Shown here one piece after another: positions 7,846 to 16,879 of a stretch of 64,000 bases of DNA. The stretch covers positions 1,364,001 through 1,428,000 of the forward strand of contig NZ_VWNA01000001.1 in the NCBI RefSeq assembly GCF_009600605.1, written 5' to 3'. A program made the translations under genes and the position numbers. The first letter of the stretch is position 1. Every line of letters starts with the position of its first letter. This DNA is from Segnochrobactrum spirostomi (lineage in GTDB: Bacteria; Pseudomonadota; Alphaproteobacteria; Rhizobiales; Segnochrobactraceae). Below the pieces are notes generated by a model. That model ran no database searches. It was not told where the DNA came from and worked only from the letters and a program-made list of their open reading frames with translations.

Positions 7846-8874
7846 TCACTCGTTCTTGCCCCACACCAGGAACAGGCCCGCGTCCCCAGGGAAGCCGCCC
7901 GGAAACTCGAGAATCTGGCCGGAGATCGTGAAGCCATGCGGCTTCAGCTCCGTCTCGTAGCGACGATAGATTTCAGCAGGCTCTCCGCGCAACGTCGAAG
8001 GCCATTCCGGATCGGGCACGTTGATCGCCCGGCCGCCGTCGGTCAGGAGTTCGGACGGGAAGCGGATCAGCAGAAACTCCGTCTCGCCGCGCTCGGCTGC
8101 TTCGCGGGCATGGTGCAGCAGCGTCTGCCATTGCTGATCGGTGACGTGGTGGGAGGTGAGATCGGCCACTTCGGCCTGCTTCTCCGTCCGCAATTCCGCA
8201 CTATGTCCTTCGCGGGCCTTGCGATCCTCGCCCGCATGAGCGCCGACGATCTTGCGGAAGGCGTCTGCCGAAACGCTGTCGACGGGCTCTGCCGCCACCG
8301 GCCTGCCGAGAACGACGATGCCGGGTGAGGTGGCAACCGGCGCCGAATAGCTGCTATCGACCTTGCGGATGGTATCGATGAGGCTGCCGAGCAAGCCCGG
8401 CTTCGGCCCCTTCTGGGCATCCGACAGCGCGGCGAAGGCCCGGACGATATCGGCACGGCTGACGATGCCGACGACCTTGCCGTCGCGCAGCACCGGCACG
8501 CGCTTGATGTGGTGCCCCTGAAGGAGCGTCGCCACCTCGCCGAGATCGGTATGCTCGTCGACGGTCACGACGGGCGCGCGCATCACCGAGCGCACCGGCC
8601 GCTCCGTCTTACCGAGGGTCTCGAGGAAGGTCTGACTCAAGGTCTCGCCTTCGGCGAGGAGCGTCAGCCACCAATCCCGACGCTCGGCGCCGCCATGGGT
8701 CTCGATATCCGCCATCAGGTCGCCTTCGCTGACCATGCCGACCGGAGCACCCGTCGCGTCGACCACCGGAACGGCGCTGATGCCGTGTTCGACCAGGGTC
8801 CGCGCCACCTCGCGGGTGGGCGTTTCCGGTGAAACGCTCACCACCGTCCGCGTCATCACTTCGAAGGCGCGCAT
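7846..8874 (-). CDS. CBS-pair protein with an uncharacterised C-terminal domain
   Basis: A 342-residue soluble protein. Residues 1-55 and about 93-150 are the two CBS repeats (AFEVMTRTVVSVSPETP and VRSVMRAPVVTVDEHTDL, each followed by a VVGIVSRADI-like strand), expected to bind adenine nucleotides. The remaining 190 residues, ending ISGQILEFPGGFPGDAGLF, are not the BON domain often found in such proteins and I do not recognise them. Three ATG codons occur in a row; the last was chosen because AAGGAG lies six bases before it. It follows the polyphosphate:AMP phosphotransferase in reverse order on the same strand, hinting at a link to AMP/ADP sensing. Confidence 0.82.
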   Translation of the reverse strand: MRAFEVMTRTVVSVSPETPTREVARTLVEHGISAVPVVDATGAPVGMVSEGDLMADIETHGGAERRDWWLTLLAEGETLSQTFLETLGKTERPVRSVMRAPVVTVDEHTDLGEVATLLQGHHIKRVPVLRDGKVVGIVSRADIVRAFAALSDAQKGPKPGLLGSLIDTIRKVDSSYSAPVATSPGIVVLGRPVAAEPVDSVSADAFRKIVGAHAGEDRKAREGHSAELRTEKQAEVADLTSHHVTDQQWQTLLHHAREAAERGETEFLLIRFPSELLTDGGRAINVPDPEWPSTLRGEPAEIYRRYETELKPHGFTISGQILEFPGGFPGDAGLFLVWGKNE

Positions 8875-9065
8875 CATCATCTCCTTTTGGGGCACTCGCC
8901 CTGCTTGCGTCTCGCGGACCGCTTCGCTTACCGAGCCGCCCCACGATCGCATGACAGGGAAGCCGCGAAGAGAGGCCCCTGTCATTGAAGCCGCTCAAAT
9001 ATCCGTTGCCGGGATCGCTCCGCGCGCGGCGTGCACCATCGCAGCAAGGATGGCCGTCGATCTCT

Positions 9066-9926
9066 TCACGCGGAACCGTCCGCGGCCGGCTGCCGGCTCT
9101 CACGCAGATAGCGGCTCGGCGGCGCGCCGAGCATGCGACGGAACATGGTGGTGAAGGCCGCCACGCTGTCGTAGCCGAGATCGAGCGCCACGCTGGTGAC
9201 CGGTTCTCCCCCAGCGAGCCGCGGCAGGGCGGCGAACAGGCTCGCCTGCTGCCGCCAGGCCGAGAGCGAGAGACCGGTCTCGCGGCGGAAGGCGCGGGTG
9301 AAGGCGCGCCGGCTCATCGCCGCCGAATCCGCCCACGCATCGATGGTGGCGCGCGGCGACGGCGCATCGAGAAAGGCGTTGCACAGCGCGGCGAGCCGCT
9401 CGTCCGCCGGGAACGGGAGGCCGAGCGGCCGCTCGGGAAGCCGCGGAATTTCGTCGAGGATGAGCGCCATGACGAGGGCCGAGCGGGTGCCAGGTGCCGG
9501 GGCCGGCGGCAGCTTGACCGCCTCGACGACGAGGCTGCGCATCAGGTCGGTGAAGCCGACGACCCGGCTCCGGGTCGGCAGATCGGCGATCGCCTCCGGG
9601 CGCACATAGACCGAGCGCATGCTGACGCGGCCGCGCATGATCACCGAATGCTCGGTCTCCGCCGGCACCCAGAGGGCATGATCGGGCGGCACCATCCAAC
9701 GCCCGTCGACGGTCGTCACCACCACCACACCGCTCAAGGCATAGAGGAGCTGCGCCCGGCTGTGGCGGTGCGGCGGCACGCGGTGCTCGGCCGGATATTC
9801 GCTCGCGAGCGCGACGATGGCGCCGCCGAGCCCCTCCAGCCAGGCGATCTGGCGGCGGTGATCCTCGTCGGTCCACCCCGACGAGGCGACTGGCAATCCG
9901 CTGGATGTGATCGCAAACCCACTCAT
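9066..9926 (-). CDS. AraC family transcriptional regulator
   Basis: A 286-residue regulator with an N-terminal cupin-like sensor (HRVPPHRHSRAQLLYALSG, then VPPDHALWVPAETEHSV) and a C-terminal AraC DNA-binding domain (SRRAFTRAFRRETGLSLSAW, then VTSVALDLGYDSVAAFTTMF). It diverges from the Fsr-like efflux gene across about 120 bases and probably controls that gene, its own, or both. The ATG opening MSGFAI was chosen over an ATG 12 codons upstream because the shorter form suits the family. The inducer is unknown. Confidence 0.9.
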   Translation of the reverse strand: MSGFAITSSGLPVASSGWTDEDHRRQIAWLEGLGGAIVALASEYPAEHRVPPHRHSRAQLLYALSGVVVVTTVDGRWMVPPDHALWVPAETEHSVIMRGRVSMRSVYVRPEAIADLPTRSRVVGFTDLMRSLVVEAVKLPPAPAPGTRSALVMALILDEIPRLPERPLGLPFPADERLAALCNAFLDAPSPRATIDAWADSAAMSRRAFTRAFRRETGLSLSAWRQQASLFAALPRLAGGEPVTSVALDLGYDSVAAFTTMFRRMLGAPPSRYLRESRQPAADGSA

Positions 9927-10047
9927 CGCTGGCCCACTCGAACAAGACATAGACCAGAGCACGAAAGCAGGACAGCAGCCAATCGCTATCGTGCGATCAC
10001 CGGCGCCGGCGCGTCTTCGCCCGCATCCGGTCGATGGAGTTTTCCCC

Positions 10048-11295
10048 GTGTCCCAAACGACAGCGACGGCCGATCACGCGGCCGCAGACCGCACTGCATT
10101 CGCCATCCTCGCCGCCATCAGCTTCTGCCACCTGCTCAACGACATGATGCAGTCGCTGATCGCGGCCCTCTATCCGATGCTGAAGACGAACTATCAGCTC
10201 GATTTCGGCCAGATCGGCCTGCTCACCTTCACCTTCCAGTTCACCGCGTCGCTGCTTCAGCCGCTCGTCGGCATGTTCACCGACAAGCGGCCGCAGCCTT
10301 ATTCGCTGTCGATCGGCATGGGCTTCACCCTGGTCGGGCTCATTCTGCTCGCCTTCGCCCATCATTTCTGGCTGCTGCTCGCCGCCTCGGCGCTGGTCGG
10401 CATGGGCTCGTCGGTGTTCCACCCGGAATCCTCGCGCGTGGCGCGCATGGCGTCGGGCGGCCGTCACGGCCTGGCGCAATCGGTGTTTCAGGTGGGCGGC
10501 AATTTCGGCACGGCGCTCGGGCCGCTGCTCGCCGCCTTCGTCGTGCTGCCGCGCGGCCAGTCGAGCGTCGCCTGGTTCTCGTTCGCGGCCCTCGTCGCGA
10601 TGATCGTGCTGTGGCAGGTCGGCAATTGGTACGTCCAGCACCGCGCCGTGAACGCCAAGCGCCCCCGCTCGACGCCCGCCGTGACGCTGCCGCGGTCGCG
10701 CGTGATCCTGGCGCTGCTGGTGCTCGGGATCCTGGTGTTCTCGAAGTATGTCTACATGGCGAGCCTATCGAGCTACTACACCTTCTACCTGATCCATAAG
10801 TTCCACCTCGCCATCTCCGACGCCCAGTTGTTCCTGTTCCTGTTCCTCGGGGCGGTCGCGGCCGGCACCATCATCGGCGGGCCGATCGGCGATCGGTTCG
10901 GGCGGAAATATGTGATCTGGGGCTCGATCCTCGGCGTGCTGCCGTTCACCCTCGCGCTTCCTTACGCGAACCTGTTCTGGACCGCGGTCTTGAGCGTCGT
11001 GATTGGCCTCGTGCTCGCCTCGGCCTTCTCGGCGATCATCGTGTTCGCCCAGGAGCTGGTGCCCGGCAAGGTCGGCATGATCGCCGGCTTCTTCTTCGGC
11101 TTCGCCTTCGGCGTCGGCGGCATCGGCGCGGCGGTGCTGGGCCACGTCGCGGACGTGAAGGGCATCGACTTCGTCTACGACGTCTGCTCGTTCCTGCCGC
11201 TGCTCGGCCTGCTCACGGTGTTCCTGCCGAACATCGAAGGCCCGCGGGCGGGAAAGCGGGCACCGTCCGCGACGCCGGCGACGGCCCGCGCCTGA
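10048..11295 (+). CDS. fsr: MFS efflux transporter, fosmidomycin-resistance (Fsr) family
   Basis: A 415-residue, 12-helix major facilitator. The Fsr-type signature is clear: FCHLLNDMMQSLIAALYPML in the first helix, GMGSSVFHPESSRVARMASG, and GGPIGDRFGRKYVIWGS between helices 8 and 9. E. coli Fsr is about 406 residues. It would export small toxic compounds by proton antiport. GTG at 10048 was chosen because the first helix then begins soon after; upstream in-frame starts would add a polar extension overlapping the AraC promoter. The divergent AraC gene is the likely regulator. Confidence 0.88.
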   Translation: MSQTTATADHAAADRTAFAILAAISFCHLLNDMMQSLIAALYPMLKTNYQLDFGQIGLLTFTFQFTASLLQPLVGMFTDKRPQPYSLSIGMGFTLVGLILLAFAHHFWLLLAASALVGMGSSVFHPESSRVARMASGGRHGLAQSVFQVGGNFGTALGPLLAAFVVLPRGQSSVAWFSFAALVAMIVLWQVGNWYVQHRAVNAKRPRSTPAVTLPRSRVILALLVLGILVFSKYVYMASLSSYYTFYLIHKFHLAISDAQLFLFLFLGAVAAGTIIGGPIGDRFGRKYVIWGSILGVLPFTLALPYANLFWTAVLSVVIGLVLASAFSAIIVFAQELVPGKVGMIAGFFFGFAFGVGGIGAAVLGHVADVKGIDFVYDVCSFLPLLGLLTVFLPNIEGPRAGKRAPSATPATARA

Positions 11296-11343
11296 CGGGC
11301 GCGCATCGCGATCCGGGACGGCGGCCTTCCCCGCCGTCCCCCC

Positions 11344-11580
11344 TCATCGCGGCAGGCCCTCGATGCCGCCGCGGCCACGCGCGCCATAGGCCCGCCGATC
11401 ATAAGAGCGGCTGAGGCATTCGAGCCCGAGATCGCGGGCGAGATGCGGGCTCAACGTCGCCGGATCGAGCCGCGTCGCGGTCGCCCGCGACAGGCCGAAC
11501 CAGACGAGGCTGCGCAGATCGGGCCACCAGCCGAGCTTGATCTTCAGGGGTTCCGGGAGGCATTCTGTCGAGAGAGCCAT
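11344..11580 (-). CDS. Small hypothetical protein next to a LysR gene
   Basis: A 78-residue product starting MALSTECLPEPLKIKLGWWP and ending in an arginine/glycine-rich tail. The stretch LDPATLSPHLARDLGLE faintly recalls the C-terminal helix of DUF1127 (YjiS-like) proteins, but the match is weak. GGAG lies nine bases before the ATG. It diverges from the LysR regulator across about 100 bases, so it may be that regulator's target. It could also be a chance frame. Confidence 0.45.
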   Translation of the reverse strand: MALSTECLPEPLKIKLGWWPDLRSLVWFGLSRATATRLDPATLSPHLARDLGLECLSRSYDRRAYGARGRGGIEGLPR

Positions 11581-11685
11581 GGTCGGACGCTCCAGCGTGA
11601 GGACGATGTCATCCTCGGGTGATGCGCCCTCCGCCGCGTGCTCTCAAACGCGATTTCCGGATGGAAGCATAAGCCCTCTTTATCG

Positions 11686-12615
11686 ATGAAGCGCGCGCTC
11701 CCACCCCTCAACGCCATCCGCGCCTTCGAGGCGGCGGCCCGCCACGAGAGCTTCACCCGGGCGGCCGAAGAGCTCGGGATGACCCAGGCGGCGGTGAGCT
11801 ATCAGATCAAGCTGCTCGAAGAGCGCCTCGGCGCCGCGCTGTTCCGCCGCCTGCCGCGGCGGGTCGAACTCTCGGCCGAAGGGCGGCGGGCGCTGCCCCT
11901 GGTGACGGAGGCATTCGACACCCTCGCCGAGGCGTTCTCGACCGTGCTCGACGAGCGCAATCCCGTGCTCTCGATCACCACGCTGCAGACGCTCGCGGTG
12001 CGCTGGCTGGTGCCCCGGCTCGGCGCCTTCCAGCTCGCCCACCCGGAGATCGCCGTCCGGCTCGACGCCTCCAACCGGCTCCTCGATTTCGACCGCGACG
12101 ACATCGACGTGGCGATCCGCTCCGGGAGCGGCGAGTGGCCGGGAACGGTCGCCCACCGGCTGTTTCCGATCGATTTCACCGTCGCCGTCAGCCCCGCGCT
12201 GCTGGCGCGCCACGGACCGCTCGAGAGTCCGGCCGACGTTTTGCGCCTGCCTTTGGTCTCGCCGACCGATCCCTGGTGGCGGCTTTGGTTCGCGGCCGCC
12301 GGCCTGCCCGACGCGGAGACGGACGGTCGCCGCGCCCTGTCGCTCGGCGTGCAGCAGCTCGACGCGACAGCGGTGCTCGCCGGAGCCGGCGCCGGCCTTC
12401 TTTCGCCCCTCTATTTCCGCGAGGAATTGCGCGACGGCCGCCTCGTGCAGCCCTTCCCGATCGTCGCGCTGGAGCCGAACCGGTTCTATTGGCTGGTCTA
12501 TCCGAAGGCCCGCCGCAACGCGCCCAAGGTCCGCGCCTTCCGCGACTGGGTGCTCGCACAGATCGGCGAGAGCGAAGCGGAACGAAACACCGTCCCCACA
12601 ATTTACCCGCAATGA
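11686..12615 (+). CDS. LysR family transcriptional regulator (GcvA-like)
   Basis: A 309-residue regulator. The winged helix at residues 5-65 contains NAIRAFEAAARHESFTRAAE and GMTQAAVSYQIKLLEERLG, the form typical of the GcvA/AmpR branch. The effector-binding domain follows (LSITTLQTLAVRWLVPRLGA, FDRDDIDVAIRSGSGEWPG). The ATG directly before KRALPPLNA was taken because LysR proteins start a few residues before the first helix. It is followed within 25 bases by an MFS transporter gene on the same strand, a probable partner. Confidence 0.92.
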   Translation: MKRALPPLNAIRAFEAAARHESFTRAAEELGMTQAAVSYQIKLLEERLGAALFRRLPRRVELSAEGRRALPLVTEAFDTLAEAFSTVLDERNPVLSITTLQTLAVRWLVPRLGAFQLAHPEIAVRLDASNRLLDFDRDDIDVAIRSGSGEWPGTVAHRLFPIDFTVAVSPALLARHGPLESPADVLRLPLVSPTDPWWRLWFAAAGLPDAETDGRRALSLGVQQLDATAVLAGAGAGLLSPLYFREELRDGRLVQPFPIVALEPNRFYWLVYPKARRNAPKVRAFRDWVLAQIGESEAERNTVPTIYPQ

Positions 12616-12638
12616 CCTCCTCGTGAGGCCGTTCGGGC

Positions 12639-13907
12639 GTGAGCGGACTGGAGCGCATGTCGAGTATCGCTGTCGAGGAGAGCGCGCGTACGCGCGACGG
12701 AGAGGCCCGCGCACGGCGCAATCTCGCCGCGCTCAATTTCTTCATGGCCGACATGCAAGCCGGCATCGGCCCGTTTCTCGGCGTGTTCCTGCAGCAGCGC
12801 GGCTGGAGCGCCGGGCCGATCGGCACCATCATCTCGGTCGGCGGCATCGCCGGCCTCCTCGCCACCGCCCCCGCCGGGGCGATTGTCGACCGGTCGAACG
12901 ACAAACGGGTGCTGATCGCCGTCACCGGCGTCGCGACCGTCGCCTCCTCGCTGATCCTGCTGTTTTCCCAGACCGGCCTCGCCGTCACCGCGAGCCAGAT
13001 CGCACACGCCCTCGCCGGCGCCGCGATCGGTCCCGCGGTCACGGGCATGACCCTCGGAATCGCGCGCCAGGCGGGCTTCAACGCCCTGAACGGGCGCAAC
13101 CAAGCCTGGAACCACGCCGGTAACCTGGTCGGAGCCGCGTTGTCCGGCTGGCTCGGTTGGCTTTACGGCATGGCCGCGGTGTTCTGGCTCTCGGCCCTGT
13201 TCGGGCTCTTCGCCATCGTCGCGGCGCTGCGCATACCCGCGCGCCTCATCGACAACCGCGCCGCACGGGGGCTCTCCGAAGCCCACCAAGGCGGCACGCC
13301 CGGCGAGGGCATGCTGTCGCTCCTATCGAACCGACCTCTGCTCATCCTCGCCGCCGCGCTCGCCTGCTTCCATCTCGGCAACGGTGCGATGCTGCCGCTC
13401 TACGGCATGGCGGTGGTCGGCGCCGGCCACGCCGAGGCGGCGAGCTTCACCGCGCTCACCATCGTCGTCGCCCAGGGCGTGATGATCGTCGCCTCGCTGA
13501 TCGCCATGCGGATGGCCTCGCGACGCGGCTATTGGCTCGTGCTGCTGATCTCGTTCGCCGCGCTGCCGCTGCGCGGTCTCCTCGCCGGCGGCGTCATCGA
13601 GCCGTGGGGCGTGTGGCCGGTGCAGGCCCTCGACGGCATCGGCGCCGGCTTGCAGAGCGTCGCGGTGCCCGGGCTCGTCGCCTGCCTGCTGGAGGGCACG
13701 GGGAGCATCAATCTCGGCCAGGGCACGGTGATGATGGTGCAGGGCCTCGGTGCCTCGCTGAGCCCGCTCATCGGCGGCTGGATGGCGCAGGAGATCGGCT
13801 ACCGGCCGACCTTCGTGATCCTCGGCGGCTTCGCCGTCCTGTCGCTCGCCCTGTGGGTCGGCTTCGCCGGGCGGCTGCGGCCGCTCTGCGGCGGCGTCCC
13901 GCGATAG
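12639..13907 (+). CDS. MFS transporter
   Basis: A 422-residue major facilitator with about 12 hydrophobic segments. The N-terminal half begins with NFFMADMQAGIGPFLGVFLQ and carries GAIVDRSNDKR, the loop 2-3 motif; the second half contains LALWVGFAGR at its end. The GTG start gives a short polar N-terminus; an ATG six codons later (GGAG close before it) is equally possible. It begins 23 bases after the LysR gene, suggesting co-transcription. The substrate cannot be inferred. Confidence 0.85.
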   Translation: MSGLERMSSIAVEESARTRDGEARARRNLAALNFFMADMQAGIGPFLGVFLQQRGWSAGPIGTIISVGGIAGLLATAPAGAIVDRSNDKRVLIAVTGVATVASSLILLFSQTGLAVTASQIAHALAGAAIGPAVTGMTLGIARQAGFNALNGRNQAWNHAGNLVGAALSGWLGWLYGMAAVFWLSALFGLFAIVAALRIPARLIDNRAARGLSEAHQGGTPGEGMLSLLSNRPLLILAAALACFHLGNGAMLPLYGMAVVGAGHAEAASFTALTIVVAQGVMIVASLIAMRMASRRGYWLVLLISFAALPLRGLLAGGVIEPWGVWPVQALDGIGAGLQSVAVPGLVACLLEGTGSINLGQGTVMMVQGLGASLSPLIGGWMAQEIGYRPTFVILGGFAVLSLALWVGFAGRLRPLCGGVPR

Positions 13908-13920
13908 CCCCGAATCGAAA

Positions 13921-13942
13921 CGGCCGCCCCGAAGGGCGGCCG
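13921..13942 (-). terminator. Hairpin terminator after argG
   Basis: CGGCCGCCC and GGGCGGCCG form a perfect 9-bp stem around the loop TTCG. On the minus strand it is followed by TTTCGATT, so it probably ends argG transcription. It may also stop the convergent MFS transcript. Confidence 0.65.
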
Positions 13943-13972
13943 CTTGAAAGCGTCGGGGAGCGTTCGGCCGGC

Positions 13973-15202
13973 TTAGCGGTCGAGCCCCTTGTTGCGGGCG
14001 GCGAGCAGGCGCAGCCGCAGCGCGTTGAGCTTGATGAAGCCCTGGGCGTCCTTCTGGTCGTAGGCGCCGGCGTCGTCCTCGAACGTCACGATCTTGGTCG
14101 AATAGAGCGAGTTCGGGCTCTCGCGGCCGATCACGATGACATTGCCCTTGTAGAGCTTGAGGCGGACCCCGCCGGTCACCGCGCCCTGACTCTTGTCGAT
14201 CAGCGCCTGGAGCATCTCGCGCTCCGGCGAGAACCAGAAGCCGTTGTAGATGAGCTCCGCATAACGCGGCATCAGCTCATCCTTCAGGTGCGCCGCCCCG
14301 CGATCGAGGGTGATCGATTCCATCGCCCGGTGGGCGACGTGCAGGATGGTGCCGCCGGGCGTCTCGTAGACGCCGCGCGACTTCATGCCGACGAAGCGGT
14401 TCTCGACGAGGTCGAGGCGGCCGATGCCGTTCGCCTTGCCGAGCTCGTTGAGCTTGGCGAGCAGCGTCGCCGGCGACAGGCGGACGCCGTCGATCGACAC
14501 CGCGTCGCCATGCTCGAAGCCGATCTCGATCACGGTCGCCTGATCCGGCGCCTCTTCCGGCGACAAGGTGCGCTGGAAGACGTAGGCCGGCGGCTCCTCC
14601 GCCGGGTCCTCGAGCACCTTGCCCTCGGACGAGGAGTGCAGCAGATTCGCGTCGACCGAGAACGGCGCCTCGCCGCGCTTGTCCTTGGCGACGGGGATCT
14701 GGTTCTTCTCGGCGAAGTCGATGAGGTCGGTGCGCGACTTGAAGGTCCACTCGCGCCACGGGGCGATCACCCGGATCTCCGGCTCGAGCGCATAATAGGA
14801 GAGCTCGAAGCGGACCTGGTCGTTGCCCTTGCCGGTCGCGCCGTGGGCGACGGCATCGGCGCCGGTTGCCCGGGCGATCTCGATCTGACGCTTGGCGATC
14901 AGCGGCCGCGCGATCGAGGTGCCGAGCAGATAGACGCCCTCGTAGAGCGCGTTGGCGCGCATCATCGGGAAGACGAAATCGCGGACGAATTCCTCGCGCA
15001 GATCCTCGACGAAGATCTCGCGGCAGCCGAGCAATTCGGCCTTCTTGCGCGCCGGCTCCAGCTCTTCGCCCTGGCCGAGGTCGGCGGTGAACGCCACCAC
15101 CTCGCAGCCGTAGGTCGTCTGAAGCCACTTGAGGATGATCGAGGTGTCGAGGCCGCCCGAATAGGCAAGCACGACCTTCTTGACGTCGCCGCTCACGCGC
15201 AT
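13973..15202 (-). CDS. argG: Argininosuccinate synthase
   Basis: A 409-residue enzyme joining citrulline and aspartate with ATP hydrolysis, the penultimate step of arginine synthesis. The ATP-binding P-loop AYSGGLDTS lies at residues 13-21, and the signature [15 protein letters not shown] is present in the middle. Length and both ends fit the family. GGAG lies just before the ATG. The leader is unusual: a long hairpin ends about two bases before the AAAGGAG site, and another hairpin lies further upstream. A strong terminator follows the gene. Confidence 0.97.
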   Translation of the reverse strand: MRVSGDVKKVVLAYSGGLDTSIILKWLQTTYGCEVVAFTADLGQGEELEPARKKAELLGCREIFVEDLREEFVRDFVFPMMRANALYEGVYLLGTSIARPLIAKRQIEIARATGADAVAHGATGKGNDQVRFELSYYALEPEIRVIAPWREWTFKSRTDLIDFAEKNQIPVAKDKRGEAPFSVDANLLHSSSEGKVLEDPAEEPPAYVFQRTLSPEEAPDQATVIEIGFEHGDAVSIDGVRLSPATLLAKLNELGKANGIGRLDLVENRFVGMKSRGVYETPGGTILHVAHRAMESITLDRGAAHLKDELMPRYAELIYNGFWFSPEREMLQALIDKSQGAVTGGVRLKLYKGNVIVIGRESPNSLYSTKIVTFEDDAGAYDQKDAQGFIKLNALRLRLLAARNKGLDR

Positions 15203-15213
15203 GTTCTCCTTTA

Positions 15214-15262
15214 AGCCTATTCCTATCGGCCGGAGCCGGGCTCGGAGCGATGGGAATAGGCT
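15214..15262 (-). promoter_or_regulatory. Long stem-loop in the argG leader, abutting the ribosome site
   Basis: AGCCTATTCCCATCG pairs with CGATAGGAATAGGCT at 14 of 15 positions around a 19-base loop that can itself fold (GAGC/GCTC). On the argG transcript the 3' arm ends about two bases before AAAGGAG. It could modulate translation or be an attenuation or protein-binding element; no function is shown. Confidence 0.6.
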
Positions 15263-15274
15263 CGCCGAAGGTCA

Positions 15275-15293
15275 GCGGGAGAGAAAATCCCGC
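15275..15293 (-). other. Second small hairpin upstream of argG
   Basis: GCGGGA and TCCCGC pair perfectly around a 7-base A-rich loop, 12 bases upstream of the large argG leader stem. It may belong to the same leader structure or mark a promoter region. Its role is unknown. Confidence 0.35.
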
Positions 15294-15389
15294 CTCATCG
15301 CCGGGCGGCATCCGCGGCGCCGTCGCGCTCCCATGAGGAGCCGCGCGCAGGCAGCCTTTCGTCCGGGCAGCCCTGCAACCCGGAAATGG

Positions 15390-15414
15390 GAGCCCACCCC
15401 GGTGGGGAGGGCTC
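15390..15414 (-). terminator. Hairpin downstream of rpmF
   Basis: GAGCCC pairs with GGGCTC and, inside an A:A mismatch, CCCC pairs with GGGG around a 3-base loop. It lies about 70 bases after the rpmF stop. No U tract follows, so termination is inferred from position and stability. Confidence 0.4.
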
Positions 15415-15481
15415 GTCGCGCAGCCGAGGCCGCCTTTTCCCCGCGGATTTCGATCCGGCGGCGGGCAGGCGGCGTTCGGGC

Positions 15482-15667
15482 TCAGCCTTCGCTCTTGACC
15501 TCGAGGATCTGGCGACCGCGATACATGCCGGTCTTCAGATCGACGTGGTGCGGACGGCGCAGTTCGCCCGAGTCCTTGTCTTCGACATAGGTCGGGGCCT
15601 TCAGCGCGTCGGCCGAGCGGCGCATGCCGCGCTTCGACGGCGAGGTCTTTCGTTTCGGAACAGCCAT
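15482..15667 (-). CDS. rpmF: 50S ribosomal protein L32
   Basis: A 61-residue basic protein beginning [20 protein letters not shown], the unmistakable start of bL32, and continuing [20 protein letters not shown]. The paired cysteines of zinc-binding L32 versions are absent, as is common in alphaproteobacteria. It is a component of the large ribosomal subunit near the peptidyl-transferase exit region. It stands alone here, with argG downstream on the same strand behind a hairpin. Confidence 0.97.
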   Translation of the reverse strand: MAVPKRKTSPSKRGMRRSADALKAPTYVEDKDSGELRRPHHVDLKTGMYRGRQILEVKSEG

Positions 15668-15911
15668 GTTTCGTCTCCGGTGCCGACGCACTGAATTCGG
15701 GTCGCCGGAAGTGCGCGACCGGCGTCGAGCGTCGTTGACCCTAAGGGATGAGCGGGCCTTATACAGGGCCGGATGCGCCTTGGCCAGCACTTTGGCAGGC
15801 GAAAAGCGTCGTTTTCCCCGCGCCGCCCGGCCGCGCCGGGTCTCCGGATCGAGAACTGGCTCGCCGATCCGGACACCGAATGAGCCCGTCCGGAAGCGGA
15901 GGCGCCGCCCC

Positions 15912-16574
15912 CTAATCCAAAGCCGGCAAACCCTCCAGGTCGGGGAGCACGGCGGTGGCGGGCAGATCAAAATATTCGTCGGGCTGGCCGGTGCGGTTCA
16001 CCCAGACGGTGCGGAAGCCGTAGGCGGTCGCACCGGCGACGTCCCAGCGGTTCGACGACTGGAACGACACCGCCTCCGGATAGACCCGGAACGCCGTGGT
16101 GACGAGATCGTAGACCTCCGGCGCCGTCTTGTAGCGGCCCACGGCATCGACCGAGATGACCTCGTCAAGCACGCCGTCGAGGCGGGCATTCGAGACGGCG
16201 CTCGCGAGCATCTTCGGGGAGCCGTTCGAGAGAATCGCGAGGCGGGCGCCGGTCGCCTTGAGGCTCGTCAGCACCTCGTAGACTTCCGGATAGACGTCAA
16301 GGGTGCGGTAGGCGTCGAGGAGGGCGTCGCGCAAGGCGGGGTCGGCGCTCGGAACCGCGGCGAAGGCATAATCGAGCGCGTCCTCGGTGAGCCGCCAGAA
16401 ATCCCGGTAGCGGCCCATCAGGCTGAGAATCCAAGAATATTCGAGCTGCTTGCGGCGCCACAGATCGGACAGCCGGTCGGCGTCCTCCCCGACCGCGGCC
16501 GCATGACGGCGCACCGCCGCATGGACGTCGAACAGCGTGCCGTAGGCGTCGAACACATAGACGGATGTGGGCAT
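15912..16574 (-). CDS. Haloacid dehalogenase, type II (L-2-haloacid dehalogenase-like)
   Basis: A 220-residue HAD-superfamily hydrolase. The nucleophile motif FDAYGTLFD lies at residues 8-16, motif II is ILSNGSP, and the loop [20 protein letters not shown] is diagnostic for the type II haloacid dehalogenase subfamily. Family members hydrolyse 2-haloalkanoic acids to 2-hydroxy acids, but many genomic homologues have no tested substrate. The ATG opening [12 protein letters not shown] was chosen because HAD proteins start within about ten residues of the nucleophile. It stands alone between rpmF and the divergent superoxide dismutase gene. Confidence 0.9.
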   Translation of the reverse strand: MPTSVYVFDAYGTLFDVHAAVRRHAAAVGEDADRLSDLWRRKQLEYSWILSLMGRYRDFWRLTEDALDYAFAAVPSADPALRDALLDAYRTLDVYPEVYEVLTSLKATGARLAILSNGSPKMLASAVSNARLDGVLDEVISVDAVGRYKTAPEVYDLVTTAFRVYPEAVSFQSSNRWDVAGATAYGFRTVWVNRTGQPDEYFDLPATAVLPDLEGLPALD

Positions 16575-16776
16575 GGGCGACTCCGTTCGCGGCGTGCGTT
16601 CGGACGGCCCCCGACGGCGCTGCGCGCCGGCCGCCACGGGACCGGACCGAGGCGAAAGCAGGATCCGGCCTCGGCATCGGTTCGGCAAGCCTGATGCGCG
16701 GGCCGCGTCGAAAGGCCTCCGGCCCGACGGCTGCGGAACCTCTCGATTTCGAGACGATTGAAAAGGCGGGGGCCGG

Positions 16777-16805
16777 TTGCCGCTCGACGGCGGAACCCCT
16801 ATGGT
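16777..16805 (+). promoter_or_regulatory. Probable sodB promoter
   Basis: TTGCCG and TATGGT are separated by 17 bases, giving a leader of about 68 bases before the superoxide dismutase start. A CTCGA-TT-TCGAG inverted repeat lies about 25 bases upstream and could be an operator. Nothing else is seen in the 305-base gap. Confidence 0.45.
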
Positions 16806-16879
16806 CCCTCGCGCCCGTCGCGCCCCGCTTCGCGACCTCGCCGGCCCTTTAACCCGGCTTTGACGGAAGGAGATTTCCG

